Of a DNA stretch of 64,000 nucleotides, positions 37,115 through 46,393 are shown piece by piece. The translations under genes were made by a program, and so were the position numbers. The stretch lies in contig NZ_JABMCC010000089.1 in NCBI RefSeq assembly GCF_013359905.1, positions 1-64,000 of the forward strand, written 5' to 3'. The DNA is from Paenibacillus taichungensis. Its GTDB lineage: Bacteria; Bacillota; Bacilli; Paenibacillales; Paenibacillaceae. The first letter of the stretch is position 1, and every line of letters starts with the position of its first letter. The notes under the pieces were generated by a model that saw only the letters and a list, made by a program, of their open reading frames with translations, had not been told where the DNA came from and searched no databases.

Positions 37115-37654
37115 TTATGGATACTGTGGCATTGATGTAGGTTGTTCATCCAACCTGTTAACAGGAAATGCCTTACTCCGCTTTAGCTCCTTTTTACGAG
37201 ACTTGATATGCTCAAACCACGAAGAATCCTTATAACGTTCTCGATCTTCAGTCGCGCAATCATACTTTTTAAAACAATCGTGAGAACCATAGAATTCACA
37301 TGAACCACATTCTACTTCAAAGAAGGTAGTTGCTTCTTGATTATCAATAACGAATAACTTATCAAGAGAAAGAACTCCTATCAATGAGGTTCCACTGATT
37401 ACTCCATCTTTAAGAAATTCCTTAGGTAAAATCAATATCGATTTAGCCTCAACATATAAAGGGAATTCATCCTCTAGTTGAATAAAATGTTTCCTGCCAT
37501 CCAAAAAACCGCGGTTATAAATCGCGGTTTTTTGAGGGCCGTTCATGGAAAGAAAGAAACAATCCAGTGAACCTGATATGATCTTTTGAAACATTAGATG
37601 TTTTTTACGGCCTTTACTATTTACATGTAGAACTATGGGTTTAGGCTTTGGCAT
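37115..37654 (-). CDS. Hypothetical Cys-rich protein (179 aa)
   Basis: The 179-residue product has a short Cys cluster (CGSCEFYGSHDCFKKYDC, near 120-137) that may bind a metal; no family recognised. Start ATG has GAGGAGATATCT upstream. A terminator-like hairpin with perfect 11-bp arms lies inside this gene at 37503-37533. Confidence 0.55.
   Translation of the reverse strand: MPKPKPIVLHVNSKGRKKHLMFQKIISGSLDCFFLSMNGPQKTAIYNRGFLDGRKHFIQLEDEFPLYVEAKSILILPKEFLKDGVISGTSLIGVLSLDKLFVIDNQEATTFFEVECGSCEFYGSHDCFKKYDCATEDRERYKDSSWFEHIKSRKKELKRSKAFPVNRLDEQPTSMPQYP
37503..37533. repeat. Terminator-like inverted repeat inside a coding gene
   Basis: aaaaaaccgcg (37503-37513), nine bases, cgcggtttttt (37523-37533). 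The arms are perfect and A/T runs are on both sides, so it looks like an intrinsic terminator on either strand, inside the 37115-37654 gene. Confidence 0.7.
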
Positions 37655-37690
37655 AGATATCTCCTCTGTCCTTTAAGTTTATATTGAGAA

Positions 37691-37987
37691 TCATCTATGC
37701 AACTCTGCTAGGTCTATCACCAACAAGTTGTCCATATTACGTGCTTTGTACAAAGCATGCTGCACGATGCAATCAATATCCTCATTGCTCATTCTGTAAA
37801 GCATCTTCGGATTTTCTATTAAGAAAGTAACTGCTGGAAGACCGCAGTTTTCGGCTTGTTTCACTAAGGTTGGATCATTTTTGACAAGAGCTAGATCCAT
37901 AAGCCACTGCCCTATTTGGTTTAACATAAAATTCATTTCTTTCATCTTGTTAAGTCGAGCCTGTTTTCCTCTTCTAGTCCTAATCAT
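37691..37987 (-). CDS. Hypothetical protein (98 aa)
   Basis: The 98-residue basic-start product has no recognised domain. Its ATG at 37987 overlaps the stop of the upstream 37980 gene by eight bases, and GGGAGG stands before it, so the pair is translationally coupled. Confidence 0.6.
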   Translation of the reverse strand: MIRTRRGKQARLNKMKEMNFMLNQIGQWLMDLALVKNDPTLVKQAENCGLPAVTFLIENPKMLYRMSNEDIDCIVQHALYKARNMDNLLVIDLAELHR

Positions 37988-38780
37988 TGAATAAACCTCC
38001 CATTAATAGTGGTGCCACTAAAATTTCCATAAATTCACTTTCATCTAACTCCCCAAATTCAAAAGGTGAGCTATTCTGAATTGGTTTATTCAGTCGTTTA
38101 TAGTTCTCTACTGCAGCTGGTACAGATTGACCCGTCCCATAAAATTGTGATTGGGTTGCTCCATATGCTCTGAAGCATCCATCTACCTTAGTTATATAAA
38201 TGTCGTCTAAAAGTAACTGCTTCCGATAAATGAGGTCCCTAATATGGAATAGCGGATTCAACGATTGATTCAGATTCCGTTCATGGTTCCTTTTTACATG
38301 TTTTAGATCCAAATGGCTCTGCAACAATCGCTTCTTTTTAAGATAAGAATCTTTTGTGGGTTTCCCCTTATGTTGATCGATACAATCTAGAATGTGATCG
38401 ATTTTAACATCTTCTTTTATGTCTTGATGATTACAGATCTCAATATCTAAGATTATGAAATCCAGGACAACATTCAACATGATCAGGAGTTCAGGATTAG
38501 ATTCATCCGCTGTAAATGATCGCTCATGTATTGGCGTGGTAATCCTAACGGAAGCGACTGTATGTTTGGATTTAAAGTTCAATTCGATTTGAATTGGTTT
38601 GCGAGTAATTGTGTACGTGTTTATGCCATCAACTACGGTTGCACCTAATTGAGGCAACGCCATGATTAAGTTCTGTAATATGTTCAACAATTTTGCTTTC
38701 TCCTTTAGTCGAAAATTAGAAACAAAAAAGTGGCTGCATCTTATGCACCCACCTAAATGTTGACTCTTATTGAACTCCAT
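37980..38780 (-). CDS. Hypothetical protein (266 aa)
   Basis: The 266-residue product has CIRCSHFF near its N-terminus. No domain recognised. The start ATG has only a weak ribosome binding site and lies inside the end of the upstream 38753 gene, so it probably depends on coupling. Confidence 0.55.
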   Translation of the reverse strand: MEFNKSQHLGGCIRCSHFFVSNFRLKEKAKLLNILQNLIMALPQLGATVVDGINTYTITRKPIQIELNFKSKHTVASVRITTPIHERSFTADESNPELLIMLNVVLDFIILDIEICNHQDIKEDVKIDHILDCIDQHKGKPTKDSYLKKKRLLQSHLDLKHVKRNHERNLNQSLNPLFHIRDLIYRKQLLLDDIYITKVDGCFRAYGATQSQFYGTGQSVPAAVENYKRLNKPIQNSSPFEFGELDESEFMEILVAPLLMGGLFND

Positions 38781-39499
38781 AAGTTGGAGTAATCATAATT
38801 AATTTTAAAGTTCTGCACTATTTGTTCCAGAGCTTGTTCTTCAAGTAGATGCTTCTTCGTATAATGAGATTTCATAATAGAATTCTCATCCCATGACTCC
38901 AATGGACGCATAAAATAAACGCATTGGTACCGAGAGTACTTTTTTCGTGTTCCGCAAATGGTTGCCGGCCCGCCACCTAATGTTAAAACGACATCTGTTA
39001 CTGTACTTCGACACAGAACAAATTGATTGATGTTGGGATATACATCCAAAAACCTTATCTGATATTGACTTTGATCATTTATCTCACTTAGTTGAGTAAA
39101 TAAATGATCTCTACAGATAACGTCTTCATGAGTTTTGACGCTGCCGAACATAACGATATTGAACATTTCACACGTCATCTTAAAGAAATCTTCTTTTTGA
39201 TAGCTATCAATCTGATTGACTATCTGGTAGATGTCACCAGCAATATTTAACTCTTCAATTAGTAGGTTGTCTTCATTGATTGATACCTCGTAAGCGTCCA
39301 GAATACAATGTTTATAAAAAAGATCTCCTAAGTTTCTGAGCTTCAATAATGTTTTATGCAGTACCCGATTTTTAAGCTTTAACTTATAAACGGGGCTAGC
39401 AGACACTGAACAATTAAACCTATGATTCAGAAAATACCTAAAATCCATAGGACAGGGTGAAGAGAAATTATAGTTTTGTAATTGATAATCAATACACAT
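38753..39499 (-). CDS. Hypothetical protein (248 aa)
   Basis: The 248-residue product has no recognised family. AAGGGG stands before its start. It overlaps the upstream 39489 gene by 11 bases and the downstream 37980 gene by 28, so these genes form a tight operon from 40245 to about 37115. Confidence 0.6.
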   Translation of the reverse strand: MCIDYQLQNYNFSSPCPMDFRYFLNHRFNCSVSASPVYKLKLKNRVLHKTLLKLRNLGDLFYKHCILDAYEVSINEDNLLIEELNIAGDIYQIVNQIDSYQKEDFFKMTCEMFNIVMFGSVKTHEDVICRDHLFTQLSEINDQSQYQIRFLDVYPNINQFVLCRSTVTDVVLTLGGGPATICGTRKKYSRYQCVYFMRPLESWDENSIMKSHYTKKHLLEEQALEQIVQNFKINYDYSNLWSSIRVNI

Positions 39500-39794
39500 G
39501 AGATAAGGCCCCTTTTTTATTTAGTACGTGCACGGCAGCCTGAGAAAACTCACTCATAGCTTCAGGGTTGCATGGCGTTAAAAAACTGAGCCAGTTATCA
39601 CCTGTATTTTTTAGAATGATACGATGAGAACCGCTCACACTTTGTTTTTCATACACCCAGCCGAAAAAGAATTGCTCGTTATTGTTATATTCCGGATACA
39701 CGTCCCATACGTGTCCTAGATTCTCGTATCCTTCTATGAGATCGTGATGAGAAAATGAACCCAATTGTTGTAATTGCAGAAAAAAATCATTCAT
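39489..39794 (-). CDS. Hypothetical protein (101 aa)
   Basis: No domain recognised. Start ATG has GAGGGG upstream, and the stop overlaps the following gene. Part of the 40245-37115 operon. Confidence 0.6.
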   Translation of the reverse strand: MNDFFLQLQQLGSFSHHDLIEGYENLGHVWDVYPEYNNNEQFFFGWVYEKQSVSGSHRIILKNTGDNWLSFLTPCNPEAMSEFSQAAVHVLNKKGALSHVY

Positions 39795-39807
39795 TGAGAA
39801 ACCCCTC

Positions 39808-40245
39808 TTACGCTCTATATTGTCTTGATGCTAAATTTCGTGTACGAAGCTGAAGTGTTTTACTAAGATTTTCTTTATCAATTCTTTGTTGACGGGTTTG
39901 CTCCTCAATCAACTTAGCACGTTGGTTATTCAATTCTTCTCTTTTTTTCGTACCTCTTCTCAGCATTTCTAGGATGTAAAACCTGTTTATGCCTGAAATC
40001 TTATCCCGATCACGCTTGTATTGATCTATAGGATGTAAAAGTATTTGGTCCAGATCCGTTGATACAGCTACCCAAGGGATCTGTATATCACAGAGCTCCG
40101 GATGATAGCTGCTATACCATATGGTATTGTCTGATTCTTTTTTTATTGCGAACATATTCGTCTTGCATCCAAGGTCTCTTAAACCATGAAGCAAAATGAC
40201 TGAAGCATCACAAAGAAATAATTGAAAATCCATAGGCTTATTCAT
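39808..40245 (-). CDS. Hypothetical protein with basic coiled-coil end (145 aa)
   Basis: First gene of a tight operon. The C-terminal third is charged and helical (KKREELNNQRAKLIEEQTRQ). Start ATG has AGAAGGAAAAAAG upstream, and a terminator-like hairpin (40281-40325) lies only about 36 bases before it. Confidence 0.6.
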   Translation of the reverse strand: MNKPMDFQLFLCDASVILLHGLRDLGCKTNMFAIKKESDNTIWYSSYHPELCDIQIPWVAVSTDLDQILLHPIDQYKRDRDKISGINRFYILEMLRRGTKKREELNNQRAKLIEEQTRQQRIDKENLSKTLQLRTRNLASRQYRA

Positions 40246-40658
40246 CTTTTTTCCTTCTTTCTAAGGTTTTTTATGTATATAAAAAAAGACGCATCAGCTA
40301 CTTTTTCAGTAGCCTAGCGTCTTTTGAGTCCTAATATGGATTAGTATAATTTGTGAAAAATCTAGTATTCGGTTAGAAGCAAAGTTAAAAGTCGGTATTA
40401 ACAGTCATTTGTTCTACTGCTTAAGACCATAATCTAACTCACTAACGTGCCTTCTCACTAAAGAATGTAAGTACACACGTAATTCTTCCAATCCTTTTAA
40501 AGGGTCCGCTGCAGGTACATATTAAATCTGTCATCATGATCAATTCATGTATACAGCCTGAATGCCTGCTTAAGGAAGAATATTGATAAAGTAATTAGTA
40601 CTACTATTGTAAACGATCAATTTATAATACTCAACTTTTACTTTTCATCCCAGAGAAC
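40246..40658. other. Leader or intergenic region of about 410 bases
   Basis: No gene is seen. On the minus strand this is a long untranslated stretch that ends in the hairpin at 40281-40325, just before the 40245 start. It may be a regulatory leader. Confidence 0.45.
40281..40325 (-). terminator. Terminator-like hairpin just before an operon
   Basis: Minus strand AAAAGACGCTAGGCTACTG / AGTAGCTGATGCGTCTTTTTTT. Confidence 0.8.
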
Positions 40659-41099
40659 CTAAATTAGTTGAAGATCTATTACTGGCTCCTGAAGTGAAAG
40701 GTCATATAGCATCTCTACCATTGGCCACTCTTCTTCAGTTAAAATGATCAGCTCATGTTGATTCTCTTCAAAACCATAAAAATACAAATTGTGCTCAGTT
40801 TCATTCTCCTCGCTAACCTTTACCAGGACTAAATATTTTCTGAGGTTCTCTTCAAGTATTTTGACGATTCGATACTCTTCAATATCCAAGGTAACATGGT
40901 CCTTTAAAGATAAAAAGTCATGTTCTTTAAGGGCACTGATATCAACCGGTCTTACAGGCACAGTGATTTCATCCATTACTAAGAAACTGTTCACCGTCAT
41001 AATAGCAGCGTCTGGATCTAAGTGTGAAACATCCAATCCTATCACAGCAGCTTTGTTCATTGCTTCTTCGTAATTTTCAACAATTTCTATCGTTTTCAT
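40659..41099 (-). CDS. Hypothetical protein (146 aa)
   Basis: The 146-residue acidic product has no recognised domain. Start ATG has AAAGGAGAAATATCTA upstream. It follows the PAPS-reductase-like gene in the same direction. Confidence 0.6.
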   Translation of the reverse strand: MKTIEIVENYEEAMNKAAVIGLDVSHLDPDAAIMTVNSFLVMDEITVPVRPVDISALKEHDFLSLKDHVTLDIEEYRIVKILEENLRKYLVLVKVSEENETEHNLYFYGFEENQHELIILTEEEWPMVEMLYDLSLQEPVIDLQLI

Positions 41100-41210
41100 T
41101 AGATATTTCTCCTTTAGTTTGAATGCTCTATTGTATTAGAATTCTTTATCATTTAGTTTGAGAATTTAGCTTTTATTTAGTACTCATCTGAGTCGAGCCA
41201 TAACATTACA

Positions 41211-42509
41211 TCAGCACGGTCCTCCGACTCCACTACGAAATGCACCCGAGGGGTACTTCCATTCTTCTACATGATCCAACAATATATCTTCAGGACCTAT
41301 TTCTCCTGTAAGTAGCTGATGTATTGCTTTTTGTTCATTGTGGTCCACACAGCTCTTAGCACTTCCCACAAACTCATCAATTGATTTTTTGTTATCAAGT
41401 GTAAAGTTTAGTTCAATTTCTGCTAATCTTATGTTCTCATAATAACTTGGCAGAATTTCTTTTATACCTGCAAAATGGGATGGAGAACTAAAGATACAAC
41501 ACGCACAAGAAGCACGCCCCCAACCGACAACATAGCATGGATGCGGAACTACTCTATTTCGCTTTAGAACCTCCCAGATATCTTTCTCCGAGAAGTCAAT
41601 CACATTTCTATAATGATGGACGATGCGCTTACGTCGTTGAGGTGCATGTGTTCTATGGAGTTCCATCATGTTGTACTTAGAGCGATTAGTACTTTCCCCT
41701 CTTCGCTCACCACTGACCACCATAATCTTGCAGTTCTCTTTTGTATCCACTTGATGGGCAATCGCAACAGACCCTACCTCGATCTTGAGAACTCCACTAC
41801 AGTAGCGGGTCTGTAAATTGGCCCCCTTTGCTGGGAACTGGAATCGATAGCCGTAGCTTCGCAGCTCCTCATCGTACTGTTTAAATAGTTCCAGATCATC
41901 TTCTCTCTCTGCAGAATCCATTAACATTTTAAGCTCTTGGCTTCTTTGCCAGGCAACCGGTTCTATTCGTCTCATTGATCCATCCGCATCCTGGAACTGG
42001 ACCGGTTTTTTGGACCCGTAACGATACACCTCACCCCAAAATCCGCCTTCTCTAAATGAAAATCTAATCTCGAGATCGAACGCATCTGCAAAGGCTATAC
42101 AATAAGCTTTGGTAGCCGGCCAATCCATTTTTCTTTCAGACCCACCATCAATGTCATGATGGATGAGAACAATTTTAGATCGAGGGACTCCCGTCTCAAG
42201 TAGATTCAGTACCGATGCTACAGAATCCTTACCGCCAGAAAATAATACAAAGAATGTAGTATATGATTCTAACGGATCAAGATGACCCAGATAGTGTTTC
42301 CTCATATGAGGAGTATCTTCTCTTCCGGGTACACTAGGTTGAATGCAAATATTCTGGCCATATATTAGTGCCGGTTTATTACCATGAACTATAGGGCTAT
42401 TCATAGTACAGTCACGATCCCTCAATACAATCATCTCAGCTTCGACCTTGTATTCCGTTTCATTACAATCATTAATCGTAAACGATAATTGTCCATCTAC
42501 ATTCCTCAT
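41211..42509 (-). CDS. PAPS-reductase-like PP-loop protein
   Basis: The start ATG at 42509 has GAGGAG upstream; a terminator hairpin at 42537-42569 shows that the longer frame is not used. The product is about 432 residues. It has FFVLFSGGKDSVASVLNLLE with the PP-loop near 88, then ARYC-like LQTRYCSGVLKIEVG and VVSGERRGESTNRS. CACCIFSSPSHF near 335 follows. The order SGGKDS, Cys, R..E(S)..R, Cys pair fits phage- and plasmid-type phosphoadenylylsulfate reductase homologues. These use ATP to activate sulphur or modify nucleotides, and some act with DNA methylases. It is not DndC by length or by its N-terminus. Next to it are the divergent C5 methyltransferase and the adenine methyltransferase genes. 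Confidence 0.75.
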   Translation of the reverse strand: MRNVDGQLSFTINDCNETEYKVEAEMIVLRDRDCTMNSPIVHGNKPALIYGQNICIQPSVPGREDTPHMRKHYLGHLDPLESYTTFFVLFSGGKDSVASVLNLLETGVPRSKIVLIHHDIDGGSERKMDWPATKAYCIAFADAFDLEIRFSFREGGFWGEVYRYGSKKPVQFQDADGSMRRIEPVAWQRSQELKMLMDSAEREDDLELFKQYDEELRSYGYRFQFPAKGANLQTRYCSGVLKIEVGSVAIAHQVDTKENCKIMVVSGERRGESTNRSKYNMMELHRTHAPQRRKRIVHHYRNVIDFSEKDIWEVLKRNRVVPHPCYVVGWGRASCACCIFSSPSHFAGIKEILPSYYENIRLAEIELNFTLDNKKSIDEFVGSAKSCVDHNEQKAIHQLLTGEIGPEDILLDHVEEWKYPSGAFRSGVGGPC

Positions 42510-42536
42510 AGTAAACACTCCTCTAAATAAGAATAG

Positions 42537-42569
42537 AAAAAGCCTGGCAATTGAATGCCAAGCCTTCTT
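42537..42569 (-). terminator. Rho-independent terminator
   Basis: Minus strand GAAGGCTTGGCATTC / GCCAGGCTTTTTC, between the divergent C5 methyltransferase gene and the 42509 start. Confidence 0.8.
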
Positions 42570-42588
42570 ATGTTGTAGTTGTTTAAAC

Positions 42589-44001
42589 CTAAAAGATATA
42601 ACCCAACTGTCCTTCACTGTTCTCTGTTACCGCGTTATTACGCACGCCAGGTAACGAAGATGCTTGAAGTGCTCGCAGTCCTTTAAAGAACATTGCAGCA
42701 ATATTGTTGGCTATAGATTTAATTACTCTACAGTCCACACTTTGTCCAATCATTTCGTATTTACGAGTTTCACTGATGTAATCGGGATACTCAAACCAAT
42801 CTGGAACAGAGAGTATTTTTCGGATTTCTGCAATCGTCAAAAACCTAAATGACTGCTTATCCTCGGATACCAAATAAGTACTTGATGCCGACTGTGCACG
42901 ATATCTTTTAGGTATACATTGGATCTCAGTCACTTGAGGATCTACAAAGGTTTTGCTTAGGCTACGATCCTTCCAACTGTTATTTTTATCCGCTTTTGCT
43001 TTAAAGCTATCCATAAAATTCTCTAGAGGTTTCCAGTGTTGTGCCACGTGCTTTCCATCCAGATACTCCTTTAACTTTTTCCTCCGGATGCGTTCTGGCG
43101 GTTTAGGGAATGAGAAATTAGTAAAGTCTTCCTCAGTTCTAACGGCTACTACATAGGTTCTGCTTCTCCTTGCAATTGAACCAAAGTCTATCGCTTCAAT
43201 ATGTGACTCTTTCCAAAAAGGAAATTCGTCTGAGAGTAGTTCCTTTAACGTTTGGTATGCTGAAGTCTTATAAAAATCATTAACATTCTCAAAGAAGATC
43301 GCTCGGCATTTTGTAGCCCGGATCAATTCAGAGGCAGCTAATGAAAGATTGTTGAAGGTGCCCTCTTCGTGGTTGCCTAACGGGGACGCTTCATTACACG
43401 GTAATGTCACTACAGTCACATCAGCTTCAGTAACAGTATTACAATCCAGTAAATCCCCAGAGAATAGAAAGGTTGAGGGAAAGTTATGTCTGTATACCGC
43501 TCCACTATCTTCATCAAGTTCGATAGCTCCAACGGAAGAGAAATAACCAGAATCTTGAAAGGCTGAAGTTACAAACCCCGCGCCACTACAGATAGTAAAG
43601 GTACTAATTCGCTCATCATTCGTTCTAACCATCGATTCTTTCTTGAATAACGAAAATTCAAGTGGTTTTATAATCACTCTACTTAAGTCATTATCTTTAT
43701 AAACACACATTTCCACTTTATGATCTACATCAATAATGGATCTATAGCTTTCCTTAGCAGTATCTACAATTGGTCTTTGAGCTCCTTTCGAAGTTCTCTT
43801 CGAAGATACGTGGACCACATGATCATCCTCAGTTACTGGTTGATTCTGTACTATAATCTCATTTGCATTTTGATCAGTAGAGATGTATAGCTTCTGACCA
43901 GGCAAAAAACCCGCAGATTCACACACTAGAGAGTAAATCCAAACTCTTGGTTTGAGTGCTTTCTCTGTAACTTTGTAGACCTTTTTCATTACTAAATTCA
44001 T
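42589..44001 (-). CDS. Divergent DNA (cytosine-5)-methyltransferase-like protein
   Basis: ATG 44001 is preferred to the TTG at 44010, since GGAGG stands 10 bases before it. The product is about 470 residues. The N-terminal 150 residues are extra. From about 150 a C5-methyltransferase fold is visible. FTICSGAGFVTSAFQDSG (motif I-like), VTLPCNEASPLG with the Cys in LPC near 200 (motif IV, normally PPC) and FFENVNDFYK (VI) are present. ARRSRTYVVAV (VIII) and MIGQSVDCRVIKSIA (X, normally GNGV) follow. The catalytic Cys and Glu seem present, so activity is possible, but the changed PPC and GNGV make this a remote member. It might act on modified bases or be regulatory. Confidence 0.65.
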   Translation of the reverse strand: MNLVMKKVYKVTEKALKPRVWIYSLVCESAGFLPGQKLYISTDQNANEIIVQNQPVTEDDHVVHVSSKRTSKGAQRPIVDTAKESYRSIIDVDHKVEMCVYKDNDLSRVIIKPLEFSLFKKESMVRTNDERISTFTICSGAGFVTSAFQDSGYFSSVGAIELDEDSGAVYRHNFPSTFLFSGDLLDCNTVTEADVTVVTLPCNEASPLGNHEEGTFNNLSLAASELIRATKCRAIFFENVNDFYKTSAYQTLKELLSDEFPFWKESHIEAIDFGSIARRSRTYVVAVRTEEDFTNFSFPKPPERIRRKKLKEYLDGKHVAQHWKPLENFMDSFKAKADKNNSWKDRSLSKTFVDPQVTEIQCIPKRYRAQSASSTYLVSEDKQSFRFLTIAEIRKILSVPDWFEYPDYISETRKYEMIGQSVDCRVIKSIANNIAAMFFKGLRALQASSLPGVRNNAVTENSEGQLGYIF

Positions 44002-44022
44002 AGGTTTCAATCCTCCGTTGTT

Positions 44023-45003
44023 TTATATGGAATAATATCGATGTATCGTTTCGGTTTCTGGAATATAGTAGAGATCTCGTATTAAAGGATCGTTATCATA
44101 AGTGACAATAATATCAGCTCCAGGCATGCCACTATGTAGCGATTCTAGTAGGACGCATAAGTCAATATGATCTTGTTTCTGATAGTAGCAACGATATAAA
44201 TCTTCACCTTTTTGGACGAATGGCGGATCGACAAATATTGTGGTCTCTTCGTGCCAATAATACTCTTCTATGAGGTTACAGGCATCTTCGTTCAAAATGG
44301 TTATCCGATCACTAAGTTCATGGATTTCCTTTATCCGCTTAATTAGACCATTGGGATTCCACCTAGATAATAAATCAGATCGTTTACCATTTTTCCCACC
44401 TAGTGGATTGGCTTTATAGATGCCTGAGTATGCCAGTCGGTTCACAATAAGCGTATACCAGGCAGCATCTAAAATATTGCAATTAGGATAATCCTTTTTA
44501 ATAATCTTTTGCGCATGAAAATAGTCCTTAACTGTAGGACTCGAGCTAGATTGGAGTCTATATATCAAGTCATACGGTGCATGCTTGATTGTCCAATACA
44601 ACGCATAAATTCCAAAATCGTAATCATTTAACACTAACTTCTCAAAGACACCTGCCTCTAGCAAAGCTAATTCAGCACTAGCTCCACCTGCATATGCACC
44701 AACAAGTTGCTTACATTGTTCCTTTCTGATCTTGGAGTAAATTATTGGTATCATTTTGGATTTACCGCCTGGATACCGAAAGCATGACAATTGCTTTTTG
44801 AACTTGATGTCACTACTTACCACAGGTGGTATATTGGGAAGTTTCGATTTCGTTTCAAGTAATAACGTAAACTTATGCGCCTTGGATGGGTCAAAATACG
44901 TATAAGAATCGCAATTTCCACACCAAAACCCTTGGTTATAACTGTCTATCTCGGCTTCTTCTGACGGCCCGGTTAGACCACAATAACTGCATTCTAGTAT
45001 CAT
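44023..45003 (-). CDS. D12-class DNA adenine methyltransferase with zinc ribbon
   Basis: The 326-residue product opens with two Cys pairs (CSYCG, later CGNC) that probably form a zinc ribbon at 4-36. The D12-type N6-adenine methyltransferase domain follows: FRYPGGKSKMIPII near 75, VLNDYD, NRLAYSGIYKANP and FVDPPFVQKGEDLY with the catalytic DPPF near 258. Dam-type enzymes methylate adenine at N6. The added zinc ribbon is not part of standard Dam proteins. It forms a set with the 42589 and 41211 genes. Confidence 0.85.
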   Translation of the reverse strand: MILECSYCGLTGPSEEAEIDSYNQGFWCGNCDSYTYFDPSKAHKFTLLLETKSKLPNIPPVVSSDIKFKKQLSCFRYPGGKSKMIPIIYSKIRKEQCKQLVGAYAGGASAELALLEAGVFEKLVLNDYDFGIYALYWTIKHAPYDLIYRLQSSSSPTVKDYFHAQKIIKKDYPNCNILDAAWYTLIVNRLAYSGIYKANPLGGKNGKRSDLLSRWNPNGLIKRIKEIHELSDRITILNEDACNLIEEYYWHEETTIFVDPPFVQKGEDLYRCYYQKQDHIDLCVLLESLHSGMPGADIIVTYDNDPLIRDLYYIPETETIHRYYSI

Positions 45004-45030
45004 TCCTTATCTGCCCCTAGTAAAATAATA

Positions 45031-45077
45031 GAGCTGAACAAATTGTTCAGCTCTTTTTTTAAATGTATTAGGTTACA
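45031..45077. repeat. Hairpin repeat copy 1
   Basis: gagctgaacaa / ttgttcagctc plus a T-run and aaatgtattaggttacatt. A second copy is at 45793-45838. The stem looks like a terminator, with seven T on the plus strand and a weaker T tract on the minus strand. Confidence 0.7.
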
Positions 45078-45149
45078 TTGTAATCACCGTATCCCCGCGT
45101 CTCCCGCATGGGAAACTGCGGCAGGGGTACTCTGCCATAGTTATTAAGG

Positions 45150-45725
45150 TTACATTAAAATTGAAGTATTATAGATGGTTTTTTCAGCGTTTAGCAAATA
45201 TTCAACATTCTTCTCCGCGAGATAAAAGCTGAGTAACGCTTTTTTTGCAGTTAACATTAACGATAGGTTTGGCGTATCGAGCATAGACATTCCGCTTCTG
45301 TAAAACGTGAATTTCAGAAGAATATCCTGGAATAGTCTGGTCTCGTCAATAAGATTTATTTCATTCTTTGTTATATCTGTACCATTTAAAAGATTCTCGA
45401 TATAAATATTATCTAGCTCATACATACTTTCTAAGTTGAACTCTTCTTCTAAAATTACAGCAAAACTGTCTATATCAATTTCACTCAAATACAACTCATT
45501 TTCCTGTATAACGAAATCAGCATGAGTTAAATCTGAAAATAAGCTAAGCATTTCTTCAATGTCAAAGTTTGCTAACTTTTTGTATAAAAATCGATTCACC
45601 GATAGTTTAGAAACAAACGATCTAGCAGCTTTAATTAATCTTCTTTGCTCTTCGATTGTTTTTACTATTTCATCTTCTTTGATAACTTCTCTTGGAATTA
45701 ATGAAAAAAGCATTTCTTTATCCAT
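45150..45725 (-). CDS. Hypothetical protein (191 aa)
   Basis: The 191-residue helical, acidic product has no recognised domain. Start ATG has AGGAGAGATATAA upstream. It lies between two copies of the hairpin repeat. Confidence 0.6.
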   Translation of the reverse strand: MDKEMLFSLIPREVIKEDEIVKTIEEQRRLIKAARSFVSKLSVNRFLYKKLANFDIEEMLSLFSDLTHADFVIQENELYLSEIDIDSFAVILEEEFNLESMYELDNIYIENLLNGTDITKNEINLIDETRLFQDILLKFTFYRSGMSMLDTPNLSLMLTAKKALLSFYLAEKNVEYLLNAEKTIYNTSILM

Positions 45726-45792
45726 TTATATCTCTCCTGACACCTATTCAATTTAATAGCATTTCTTTAAACAGAATTTTCGAAAAATAATT

Positions 45793-45838
45793 GAGCTGAA
45801 CAAATTTGTTCAGCTCTTTTTAAAAATATATTAGGTTG
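45793..45838. repeat. Hairpin repeat copy 2
   Basis: gagctgaacaaatttgttcagctc plus T-run and aaaatatattaggttga, closely matching 45031-45077. It stands about 68 bases before the 45725 start. Confidence 0.7.
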
Positions 45839-45942
45839 ATTCAAAATTCCTATGTCTCAATTTATATCTGACGATAAACTTAGTTAATCCACTAACTACT
45901 CAGCCTCAATATATCTACTTCCCAGGCCAGTAATAATATAAA

Positions 45943-46353
45943 TTACATTGCTTTCATAAGCATAAACATGTCTTTATTTGAGATACGACTTATGACAAAC
46001 GGGATAATTGAAGAACTGTATCGGTACTCTTGAGTTTCATAATCGATCTGAAGACGTATCTCTTCTTTGTCGTAGAAACATTCATTAACCATAGAGTCTA
46101 TGTCGAAATTATCCTCATACCGCGTTCCTTTCATCAATGACTGAATAACTATGTCATCAATCATCTTTTCTTTGCTAATGTAATTATTATTGTATAAATA
46201 AACTGCTTACAGTAGATTGCTATTACATAGATTTAAGAAGTCTCTTTTTGCTTCGACTCCATAGCAAACCGTAATATGATATTCAATATATTCTTCAAAA
46301 TCACTGAGATTTACATTTAATGTTTATAAGATTTCTCTGGTATTTACATTCAT
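45943..46353 (-). pseudogene. Truncated and stop-broken paralogue of the 46429-47433 gene
   Basis: From the ATG at 46353 (GGAGTGA upstream) the frame carries a TAA at 46324-46326 and another at 46207-46209. It reads on through LYNNNYISKEKMIDDIVIQ to the stop at 45943. The same order is seen in the intact neighbour (LYNNNFISKRKMIDDIVIQ, then KGTRFED). Only about the first 130 residues of the 334-residue parent remain. The 73-residue frame left at 45943-46164 (MIDDIVIQSLMKGTRYED...) is the tail of this broken copy. Confidence 0.75.
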
Positions 46354-46393
46354 CACAGATATCACTCCAGCACTTATTTAGTATTGTAAAGAC

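Noticed and set aside
41211..42617. Longer N-terminus for the PAPS-reductase-like protein
   Set aside because: The extra part covers a terminator hairpin and has no ribosome binding site; ATG 42509 has GAGGAG.
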